12,296 nucleotides of DNA. It comes from an uncultured Erysipelotrichaceae bacterium. GTDB lineage: Bacteria; Bacillota_I; Bacilli_A; RF39; UBA660. Position numbers and translations under genes: made by a program. The stretch is from positions 1-12,296 of the forward strand of contig CACXFI010000123.1 of NCBI GenBank assembly GCA_902766875.1. The letters run 5' to 3'. Numbering within the stretch: the stretch's first letter is position 1; every line of letters begins with the position of its first letter. Under the pieces are notes generated by a model. It was not told the DNA's origin. It made no database searches and worked only from the letters and a program-made list of their open reading frames with translations. Positions 6,378 through 12,296 of this stretch are shown in pieces.

Positions 6378-7386
6378 GAAAAACTTGGATATTGTATATG
6401 GAATAGTTGTTTTATTTATATTAGGTATAGTAATATATTTTTCTTTAAGAAATGATATGGGGGAAATATTAAGACTTATCAAAAATCTTTCTTTACCTTT
6501 TCTTTTAATATCTATACTATTATTCATTATTTATAGAATTATAGTAGGTTTATCTATATATTTTTTAGTAGATAATAGTAAAGAGAATATTTCATTGTTA
6601 AAGAGTATACAACTTAGTTTTATTGTAGTTTTATTTAATGGTATAACTCCTTTTGCAAGTGGTGGACAACCTATGAGTATATATTATTTACATAAAGAGA
6701 GAATATCTATTCCAAAGGCAACTAATATTATTTTACAAAATTTTATTATGTATCAAACATCTTTGATATTGGTAGGTGTAACTACGATATTATACAATCA
6801 TTTTTATCCTATATTTCCATATAATAGTTTAATGAGAAGATTAGTTGTTTTAGGATTTTTAATTAATTTTGGAATTTGGTTAGTTACATTTTTACTTGCC
6901 TTTGGTAAAAAGAGTATTACTATGTTATTAGATAAAATAGTTATATTTTTGAATAAAATAAAATTAATTAAAGATTTAGATAAATATTTGAAAAAGATAG
7001 AAGATTTATCTGATAAATTTTATGGTAGTGCTAAAAATCTTTTAAATAGTAGAGGATTATTGTTTAAGGAAATTTGTATTAATGTGATTGGTTTATTATG
7101 CTTATATAGTATACCTTATTTTTTAGCTAGAGGATTTAATATAGAAAATTTAAATCTTTGGTATATAATTGTTTCTACTAGTTATGTTATGATAATGGGA
7201 TCTTTTGTACCTACTCCTGGTGGTACTGGTGGTATTGAATATGGTTTTATGTATTTCTTTGGTTATTTGATTAAAGGAAGCGTATTATCGGCATTAATGT
7301 TAGTGTGGAGATTTATCACTTATTATGGTGGTATGTTAATAGGTAGTATTTGTTTACTATCATATAGGAAGAAGAGTAAGATATGA
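6370..7386 (+). CDS. UPF0104/MprF-type flippase-like integral membrane protein
   Basis: 338 residues, with about seven or eight membrane helices. Family motifs are ITPFASGGQP (92-101) and PTPGGTGGIE (281-290), the two conserved loops of the lysylphosphatidylglycerol synthase transmembrane / AglD / YbhN family (PF03706), proposed to move lipids between leaflets. The soluble aminoacyl-transfer domain of full MprF is absent, so lysyl-PG synthesis is not expected. ATG 6370 is chosen, with AGGGG (6356-6360) 9 bases upstream; GTG 6367 is an alternative. The start overlaps pgk, and the stop TGA overlaps the next gene in ATGA, so translation is probably coupled. Pairing with a diacylglycerol glucosyltransferase-like gene suggests it handles the glycolipid product or its acceptor; this is inference from context. 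Confidence 0.88.
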   Translation: MNKKNLDIVYGIVVLFILGIVIYFSLRNDMGEILRLIKNLSLPFLLISILLFIIYRIIVGLSIYFLVDNSKENISLLKSIQLSFIVVLFNGITPFASGGQPMSIYYLHKERISIPKATNIILQNFIMYQTSLILVGVTTILYNHFYPIFPYNSLMRRLVVLGFLINFGIWLVTFLLAFGKKSITMLLDKIVIFLNKIKLIKDLDKYLKKIEDLSDKFYGSAKNLLNSRGLLFKEICINVIGLLCLYSIPYFLARGFNIENLNLWYIIVSTSYVMIMGSFVPTPGGTGGIEYGFMYFFGYLIKGSVLSALMLVWRFITYYGGMLIGSICLLSYRKKSKI

Positions 7387-8642
7387 ATAAAGATAAATTA
7401 AATATTGGAATTTTTACTGATACTTATACTCCTTTTATTAATGGAGTTACAACTAGTGTCTTGATATTAAAAAAATTTTTAGAAAAAATGGGCCATAATG
7501 TTTATATTGTAACTGTTAATAATGAAAGCTTACATTTTAAATATGAAGAAGATGGTAGAATAATTAGAATTCCTGGTGTTCCTACTGGTATATACGAATA
7601 TAGACTTACTGGGATATATCCGTTAAAGGTAATTAAGGAAATTAAAAAGTGGAATTTGGATATTATTCATTCTCAAACAGAATTTGGTGTAGGAACTTTT
7701 GCTAGAATAATAGCTAAACAATTAGGTATTCCACTTGTTCATACTTATCATACTATGTATGAAGATTATGTTCACTATATTACACATGGCTATTTTAATA
7801 AATCTAGTAAAAAGATAGTAGAACATTTGACTTTGTTTTACTGCGATAAAACTATTTCGGAATTAATAGTTCCTACTAAAAAAGCTTATGAATTATTTAA
7901 GGATAAATATAAAGTAGATAGAAATGTTTATGTGGTTCCTAGTGGAATAGAGTTAGATAAATTTTATAAAGAAAATAATAAAGAATTAAATAAGTTAGAA
8001 CTAAGAAAGAGTTTAGGCATAGATAAAGATGATTTTGTGGTTTTATTTGTTGGGCGAATGGGAACTGAAAAAAACGTTGAATTACTTCTTCAATCTATGA
8101 AGAATCTTAAAGATAGTTGTAAAAAATTAAAATTGTTAGTTGTTGGTAGTGGCCCTCAATTAGAAGAATATATGGAATATGTTAAAGATAATAAACTTGA
8201 TAAGTGTGTTATATTTACTGGAGCTGTTCCTTGGGATAAGATTCAAGATTATTATTTAATATCAGATGTATTTACTACGGCTTCTACAACTGAGACACAA
8301 GGACTTACAGTAGTAGAAGCTATGGCAAGTTCACTTCCTGTTGTGGCTATAGATGATGATAGTTTTAGTGGAACAGTTATAGATGGATTAAATGGATTTA
8401 TATTTAAAAATAAGAGAGATTATAAGAGATGTATTATTAAATTGTATGAAGATAGAGAATTGGTGAAAAAATTATCTAAACAGGCTAGAATATCTTCAGA
8501 AGTTCATTCTGGAAAATACTTTGCTGAGAGAATATTAGATGTTTATAGAATAGCGATTAACAATTATGATAATACAAGTATTGTTAATAAAATTAAAAAT
8601 GCTATTAGAGGTGATAATGATGAACAAGATGGCGATTCTTAA
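7383..8642 (+). CDS. GT4 glycosyltransferase, diacylglycerol glucosyltransferase-like
   Basis: 419 residues, GT-B fold, retaining GT4 family. The N-terminus GIFTDTYTPFINGVTTS is the glycine-rich opening typical of 1,2-diacylglycerol 3-alpha-glucosyltransferases (Acholeplasma alMGS and firmicute relatives). VHTYHTMYEDYVHY (119-132) is a conserved acceptor-side segment. GRMGTEKN (224-231) begins the C-terminal nucleotide-sugar domain, and the EX7E pair is Glu304/Glu312 in ETQGLTVVE. The likely reaction is UDP-glucose plus diacylglycerol to monoglucosyldiacylglycerol at the inner membrane face, a membrane glycolipid and possible lipoteichoic-acid anchor. The start overlaps the flippase-like gene by 4 bases, and the 3' end overlaps the isomerase gene by 23 bases. 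The C-terminus ends in an acidic tail. Substrate specificity is inferred from family resemblance; another sugar or acceptor is possible. Confidence 0.9.
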   Translation: MNKDKLNIGIFTDTYTPFINGVTTSVLILKKFLEKMGHNVYIVTVNNESLHFKYEEDGRIIRIPGVPTGIYEYRLTGIYPLKVIKEIKKWNLDIIHSQTEFGVGTFARIIAKQLGIPLVHTYHTMYEDYVHYITHGYFNKSSKKIVEHLTLFYCDKTISELIVPTKKAYELFKDKYKVDRNVYVVPSGIELDKFYKENNKELNKLELRKSLGIDKDDFVVLFVGRMGTEKNVELLLQSMKNLKDSCKKLKLLVVGSGPQLEEYMEYVKDNKLDKCVIFTGAVPWDKIQDYYLISDVFTTASTTETQGLTVVEAMASSLPVVAIDDDSFSGTVIDGLNGFIFKNKRDYKRCIIKLYEDRELVKKLSKQARISSEVHSGKYFAERILDVYRIAINNYDNTSIVNKIKNAIRGDNDEQDGDS

Positions 8643-9321
8643 TCATAAAATGAATTTATTATATGATGAGGTTCATAATTATATAAATGAACTTAATAGT
8701 ATAGATACTGATAATGATATAGTAGTATGCCCAAGTAGTCTATATTTAGAGAGCTTTTCTAATTATTGTGAATGGGGAGTAGGATGTCAAAATTTTTATT
8801 ATGAAGAAGAAGGTAATTATACTGGTGAAATATCTACTAATCAATTAAAGAGCATGGGTATTGATTATGCAATGATAGGGCATTATGAGAGAAAAAAATA
8901 TTTTAATGATACCTTAGAGGATGACAAGAAAAAACTAGAAGCTCTTATTGATGCTAATATTATGCCTATTCTATGTATAGGTGAAGAAAAGAAAGGTGAT
9001 AAAATAGATAATGTTATTAAAAAACTAGATAAAGTTATTAAAAATATATCACATATAGAATTTATAACTTTTGCTTATGAACCTTCTTTTTCTATAAATG
9101 GTGATGATATGTATGATATTGAAGAGTTAACTTTAAGAATTAAGACTATATATGATTATTTAGAAAAAAAATATAAGACGAAACCTAGAATTGTATATGG
9201 AGGTGGAGTGACTTCTAATAATATAAAAAAAATATTGCAAATAGAAGAATTATGTGGTATCATTTTAGGTACATCTTCTATTTCAATATCTTTTGTGAAA
9301 GATATTGTTAGTAACATGTAG
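8620..9321 (+). CDS. tpiA: Divergent triosephosphate isomerase
   Basis: 233 residues against about 250 for typical enzymes. It interconverts dihydroxyacetone phosphate and glyceraldehyde 3-phosphate. The catalytic set is present: Asn8 and Lys10 in LNHKMN, His88 in IGHYERKKYF, Glu154 in AYEPSFSING. NYTGEIS, CIGEE and the phosphate loop YGGGV (193-197) are also recognisable. Departures are GHYER for the usual GHSER, PSF for the PVW hinge of the catalytic loop, YGGGV for YGGSV, and a shortened stretch between CIGE and the catalytic Glu. The start at ATG 8620 is chosen because AGAGGTGAT (8607-8615) is well placed; ATG 8617 is adjacent, and upstream in-frame ATGs lie inside the GT4 gene. It is the last gene of the pgk operon. 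The fold call is firm; normal activity is likely but not certain. Confidence 0.88.
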   Translation: MNKMAILNHKMNLLYDEVHNYINELNSIDTDNDIVVCPSSLYLESFSNYCEWGVGCQNFYYEEEGNYTGEISTNQLKSMGIDYAMIGHYERKKYFNDTLEDDKKKLEALIDANIMPILCIGEEKKGDKIDNVIKKLDKVIKNISHIEFITFAYEPSFSINGDDMYDIEELTLRIKTIYDYLEKKYKTKPRIVYGGGVTSNNIKKILQIEELCGIILGTSSISISFVKDIVSNM

Positions 9322-9377
9322 TAATTTTTGTAGTATTTTAATTAGGGAAGTTTAATTTTATTTCTCTTTTTGTTTTA

Positions 9378-9411
9378 TTCGACAAAAGATGACACCTGTT
9401 GTAGTTATAAT
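9378..9411 (+). promoter_or_regulatory. spo0A promoter with tandem 0A-box-like sites
   Basis: TTCGACA (9378-9384) is a perfect match to the Spo0A-binding 0A box. Three A residues follow, then GATGACA (9388-9394), a weaker second copy sharing GACA. The 7+3+7 spacing is the tandem arrangement known for Spo0A dimers. A perfect -10 TATAAT lies at 9406-9411; no TTGACA is found at 17 bases, while TCGACA sits 21 bases upstream inside the first box. This resembles Spo0A-activated sigma-A promoters with long spacers. Direct autoregulation is inferred. Confidence 0.6.
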
Positions 9412-9442
9412 ATATACAGAAAGAAGAAAGGAATAGTAAAAA

Positions 9443-10213
9443 ATGGAAAAAATTAGAATATTAATGATTGATGATAATGTTAATTTAACAGAGATGGTAA
9501 AGGAGTATTTTAAAAATAATAAAAAAATAGAAGTCTCTATTTGCTGTTATAATGGTTTAGATGGAATTGAGGCTATTGTAAATAAAGAAGATGAATATGA
9601 TTTAATATTATTGGACTTGATTATGCCTAAAAAAGATGGAATGTATGTTTTGGAAGAATTAAAGAAAAAGGGAATAAACAAGAATATTATAGTTGAATCT
9701 TCATATAATACTCCAGAAGTTATTAGAAAAGTTAGTGAATATGGGGTTAATTATTATATATTGAAGCCATTTGAATTAACTGATCTAGAAAGTAGAATAT
9801 TAGATGTTTTTAAAATTCAAGATAATGCTAGTGTTAATTTAGTGCATAACAATCTACAAATATCTATTACGAAGATGTTACATGAATTGGGGATGCCTTC
9901 TCATATTAAGGGGTATCAATATATTAGAGAAGGAATTTGTATGATTTATGATAATCCAGATATGATAGGTGGGATTACTAAAGAATTATATCCGGATTTG
10001 GCTACTAAATTTGATACTACTGTATCTAGAGTTGAGAGAGCTATTAGGCATGCTATTGAAGTTAGTTGGAATAGAGGAGATTGGGATTTGATGGAAGAAG
10101 TATTTGGACATAGTGTTGATATCGATAAGGCTAAACCAACTAACTCAGAATTTATTGTGACAATAGCTGATAAATTAAGATTAGAATTTATGAAACAGGA
10201 GGTGTATAAATAA
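9443..10213 (+). CDS. spo0A: Sporulation master regulator Spo0A
   Basis: 256 residues (B. subtilis protein 267). The N-terminal receiver domain (1-about 120) shows the acidic pocket Asp10/Asp11, the phospho-acceptor Asp58 in LLDLIMP, Ser86 in the Thr/Ser switch position and Lys107 in ILKPFE. After a short linker the Spo0A-specific DNA-binding domain begins at about 140 with ISITKMLHELG and HIKGYQYIREGI. Its recognition helix SRVERAIRHAIEVSW (195-209) is nearly invariant in Spo0A, and KAKPTNSEFI and ADKLRLE follow. Phosphorylated Spo0A binds 0A boxes and switches cells toward sporulation and, in Bacillus, matrix production. AAAGGA lies 10 bases before ATG 9443. The stop shares a base with the next start (TAATG), and a strong ribosome site for that gene lies inside this one. 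No residue needed for phosphorylation is missing. Confidence 0.97.
   Translation: MEKIRILMIDDNVNLTEMVKEYFKNNKKIEVSICCYNGLDGIEAIVNKEDEYDLILLDLIMPKKDGMYVLEELKKKGINKNIIVESSYNTPEVIRKVSEYGVNYYILKPFELTDLESRILDVFKIQDNASVNLVHNNLQISITKMLHELGMPSHIKGYQYIREGICMIYDNPDMIGGITKELYPDLATKFDTTVSRVERAIRHAIEVSWNRGDWDLMEEVFGHSVDIDKAKPTNSEFIVTIADKLRLEFMKQEVYK
10197..10204 (+). promoter_or_regulatory. Ribosome binding site for the spo0A-coupled gene
   Basis: AGGAGGTG, an almost full match to the 16S tail, lies inside the last codons of spo0A, 8 bases before ATG 10213. It is the strongest ribosome site in the window, suggesting that the small downstream protein is made at least as abundantly as Spo0A. Confidence 0.8.
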
Positions 10214-10449
10214 TGTCATATTTTAATGCTACTAAAGTAGAATGCAGTAAAGAACAATTAAAAGAAATATTTTGGCAAGCTTCTTGTCCTGAATGTGGTG
10301 GCGATTTAACACTTTATGAGGGAGCTATATTATATTGTAAAAAATGTAATAAAAGTTATTTTAATCAAGAAGTTATAGAAGCTAGTAAGAATCCTCAAAG
10401 AGGATATTCTAAGGGCTATACTAAAGAATTAAAAATTTCTACAAAATAA
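10213..10449 (+). CDS. 78-aa zinc-ribbon protein coupled to spo0A
   Basis: 78 residues, no named family recognised. A single CxxC-x13-CxxC zinc ribbon is formed by Cys25, Cys28, Cys42 and Cys45 (SCPECGGDL ... LYCKKCNKSYF), with an extra Cys11. The N-terminal 24 residues look helical (KEQLKEIFWQA) and the C-terminal 25 are basic and flexible. The start codon shares a base with the spo0A stop, so translation is probably coupled. The ribbon resembles those of small nucleic-acid- or protein-binding factors, but no DNA-binding helix is visible. Co-transcription with spo0A and the shared terminator suggest a role in Spo0A output or in the same developmental state; this is inference from position only. 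Confidence 0.85.
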   Translation: MSYFNATKVECSKEQLKEIFWQASCPECGGDLTLYEGAILYCKKCNKSYFNQEVIEASKNPQRGYSKGYTKELKISTK

Positions 10450-10451
10450 AT

Positions 10452-10491
10452 AAAAAAGATGGTTTTTTTAAGAAAATACTATCTTTTTTTT
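10452..10491 (+). terminator. Rho-independent terminator of the spo0A operon
   Basis: AAAAAAGATGGT (10452-10463) pairs with ACTATCTTTTTT (10478-10489), including one G-U pair, around a 14-base loop. A run of eight T (10484-10491) follows the stem core. It begins 2 bases after the zinc-ribbon stop codon and should separate spo0A from the secreted-protein gene. Confidence 0.78.
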
Positions 10492-10499
10492 ATTATTTT

Positions 10500-10508
10500 T
10501 GATATAAT
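10500..10508 (+). promoter_or_regulatory. Extended -10 promoter of the secreted repeat protein
   Basis: TGATATAAT gives a perfect -10 (10503-10508) with the TGN extension, directly after the T-rich end of the terminator. No good -35 is present. A second TATAAT (10515-10520) lacks both a -35 and a TGN. The predicted start near 10515 gives a leader of about 34 bases. Confidence 0.55.
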
Positions 10509-10548
10509 TATAAATATAATGGATGATAATGTAGAAAGGAGTGATATT

Positions 10549-12296
10549 GTGAATTATATTATTGGTAACAAAGAAAAAAATAATAGAACAATGAAACTCC
10601 TTTTATTAAATATATTTATTATATTAATGGTAATTATTTTAACTATTACTGGAGTTTTTGCCTATAAAGAAGCTTACGCTACTAATACTGAAGATGTTAG
10701 CGGTACTGTTCTTGCTCAAACTTTTTTAAAAGGAACAAATATAGGCCCAGTATTGGACCCTTTAGCTGATGGGGTTAGTAGTATTATAAGAGTTACTAAT
10801 GATAGTAATGAGCTTATTAATACTGAAGCTATATTAGAAATTAGTAATATTTCAGAAACATTAAAAGATCAAAGCTTTAAATATATATTACTTACTAGTA
10901 CTGATAGAGAATTTACTCATTGTAATAGTGTTACTACTGCTACATATAGTGATTGTGATATGGTAGCTAGTGGAGATTTTGTTACGGCTGATACACAAAA
11001 TGGTTTATCTTTAGGAGCTGGAATAACAGTTCCAGCTAATAGTACTTTATTTTATAAATTAATTATTTATATTGATGGCACCCAAGAAAATAACCATGAT
11101 ATAATGGCTGATAATTTAAGTGGGCTATGGAGAGTAGTAAATACTACTGTTTATACTATTACTTTGGATAATAGATGTAGTGGTACTGGAACACCAGGTA
11201 CAGAATTTGTTTATGAATCTTATGGTAATAAATTCTATCATGATGAAAATGGTAATAAAATGACCAATACAAGATTTCCAATAGAAATTCCAACATGTAA
11301 AGGATATATATTTACTGGATATTATACTGAAACTACTGGTGGATATTTAAGAATAAATAATAATGGTTATTTAGCTTCAGAGTTAAGCCCAAGTAGCATA
11401 AATAATAATTCACAAATATGGTATGGTAGATGGAATGCTAATATTTATAATATTGCATTAGAAAGTGAAGATGCTACAACTCATGGCACTCAAATGATAT
11501 ATGAAAAATATGGCGATGGATATTATTTAAATAATAATGCTACAAATAAGATGGGTACTGGTGCTAATAAGATTACAAAACCAGAAAAAACTGGTTATAC
11601 GTTTGCTGGATATTATACGAGTAATGTAGCAGATAATAATTGTGGAAGTGATTCATTTATCGGTAGCAATGAATTTTTAACTAATAATGCTAGTAATACT
11701 TATTTTAGTACTGATGGTACTTTACATGCATGTTTTAATAGTAAAATATATAATATATCTTTAAATGCCCAAAATGCTACTACTCAAGGGACTACATCTA
11801 TATATGAAAAATATGCGGTTGGAGTTTATTTAAATAATAATGGTACAAATGAAATGACTGTTACTAGTAATCCAATAACCGTACCTCAAAAAAAATATAC
11901 TGTAACTTTAAATTATAATTATGAAGGTAGTACTAACGAAAATAAGACAGCAACTTGGAATTTTGGTGGATATTTCACAGAAACTGAAGGTAGAGGTACA
12001 CAACTAATCGATAGTAATGGTAAAATTACTGGTGATTTTACCAATACATATTTTGATGATGATAATACTATATATGCTAAATGGACTGGTGGCACAATTA
12101 ATCTTCCAAATCCAGAAAGATCTGGTTATATATTTGACGGATGGTATACTGAAGAAGATGGAGGCACACAAGTTACTAGTAGTACTACATTTGATGAAAG
12201 TAATACTACTAATAATAGTGTAACTATATATGCACACTGGAGTGTAAATAGTACAAATAAGGTAACATTAACCCTAAAGAAAGATGGAAATAATTG
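10549..12296 (+). CDS. Secreted InlB B-repeat protein with SipW/TasA-type N-terminus, 3'-truncated
   Basis: 582 codons are visible and the frame stays open to the window end. The start is GTG 10549, with AAAGGAG (10535-10541) 7 bases upstream. The N-terminus NYIIGNKEKNNRTMK precedes one hydrophobic helix (17-38, ending TITGVFAY), then KEAYATNTEDVSGTVLAQ, reminiscent of TasA/camelysin signal regions cleaved by SipW-type peptidases. Residues 45-200 form a strand-rich, TasA-like domain with two cysteines (C125, C132). From about 202 there are three repeats of roughly 96-101 residues (IYEKYG..YLNNN.TN.M ... GYTFxGYYT ... W) and part of a fourth unit with GYIFDGWYT and IYAHW; these are InlB B-type (Listeria-Bacteroides) repeats, small ubiquitin-like beta folds found in surface adhesins. 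The protein is probably a large surface or matrix adhesin. The anchor, if any, lies beyond the window. Confidence 0.88.
   Translation, partial: MNYIIGNKEKNNRTMKLLLLNIFIILMVIILTITGVFAYKEAYATNTEDVSGTVLAQTFLKGTNIGPVLDPLADGVSSIIRVTNDSNELINTEAILEISNISETLKDQSFKYILLTSTDREFTHCNSVTTATYSDCDMVASGDFVTADTQNGLSLGAGITVPANSTLFYKLIIYIDGTQENNHDIMADNLSGLWRVVNTTVYTITLDNRCSGTGTPGTEFVYESYGNKFYHDENGNKMTNTRFPIEIPTCKGYIFTGYYTETTGGYLRINNNGYLASELSPSSINNNSQIWYGRWNANIYNIALESEDATTHGTQMIYEKYGDGYYLNNNATNKMGTGANKITKPEKTGYTFAGYYTSNVADNNCGSDSFIGSNEFLTNNASNTYFSTDGTLHACFNSKIYNISLNAQNATTQGTTSIYEKYAVGVYLNNNGTNEMTVTSNPITVPQKKYTVTLNYNYEGSTNENKTATWNFGGYFTETEGRGTQLIDSNGKITGDFTNTYFDDDNTIYAKWTGGTINLPNPERSGYIFDGWYTEEDGGTQVTSSTTFDESNTTNNSVTIYAHWSVNSTNKVTLTLKKDGNN

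Noticed and set aside
6345..6527. 60-codon minus-strand ORF
   Set aside because: It is antisense to the pgk/flippase junction, both firm genes, and has no promoter or ribosome site.
7384..7386. Mollicutes code with TGA as tryptophan
   Set aside because: TGA ends the flippase-like gene exactly at the next start (ATGA), no gene has in-frame TGA, and tryptophan is always TGG.
8566..8619. Upstream in-frame ATG extension of triosephosphate isomerase
   Set aside because: It would add 18 hydrophobic residues absent from the family and lies deep in the GT4 gene without a ribosome site; AGAGGTGAT places the start at 8620.
9322..9377. Terminator between the isomerase gene and spo0A
   Set aside because: The stretch is T-rich, but only a 5-bp AATTA/TAATT pairing is visible, too weak to call; read-through from the pgk operon into spo0A stays possible.
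12004..12237. 77-codon minus-strand ORF and 68-codon plus-strand ORF (12017-12223)
   Set aside because: Both are shadows of the secreted repeat protein, whose frame shows clear InlB B-type motifs through this stretch.

Overview
The window comes from an AT-rich, low-GC Gram-positive bacterium, most likely an uncultured gut-type lineage of Bacilli near the Erysipelotrichia or Mollicutes-like clades. This rests on base composition, Firmicutes-type Shine-Dalgarno and sigma-A signals, RNase J, Spo0A and a GT4 glycolipid synthase. The code is standard: TGA is used as a stop at 7384-7386, and tryptophan is TGG throughout. No rRNA, tRNA, CRISPR array or insertion sequence was found. Every gap between genes is shorter than 200 bases.

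Layout. (1) 1-2829: the 3' part of an envelope or export operon. It holds a 5'-truncated SipW-like (ER-type, Ser/His) signal peptidase with a long acidic Asn-rich cytoplasmic extension, then a membrane-anchored protein with six ~57-residue YYSDG-type repeats and a C-terminal beta-rich domain. (2) 2832-2994: a compact unit with a consensus sigma-A promoter, a 24-codon membrane peptide and a bidirectional terminator. (3) 2976-4769, minus strand: RNase J with its own promoter and a palindrome over the predicted transcription start. (4) 4788-5166: a 94-aa two-helix membrane protein with promoter and terminator. (5) 5166-9321: four overlapping genes, pgk, a UPF0104/MprF-type flippase-like membrane protein, a diacylglycerol glucosyltransferase-like GT4 enzyme and a divergent triosephosphate isomerase. 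(6) 9378-10491: spo0A with a tandem 0A-box-like element upstream, translationally coupled to a 78-aa zinc-ribbon protein, then a terminator. (7) 10500 to the window end: a large secreted protein with a GTG start, a SipW/TasA-type N-terminus and InlB B-type repeats, truncated by the window edge.

How they fit together. The peptidase at the left edge is of the class that processes TasA/TapA/camelysin-type proteins. The secreted protein at the right edge has an N-terminus of the kind such enzymes cleave. The YYSDG-repeat protein next to the peptidase may end in a related beta-sandwich. Spo0A, which controls both sporulation and TasA matrix production in Bacillus, lies directly before the secreted protein. 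The central operon joins two glycolytic steps to membrane glycolipid synthesis. The best candidates for undescribed biology are the SipW-like/YYSDG module, the 24-aa peptide unit, the spo0A-coupled zinc ribbon and the RNase J start-site palindrome.
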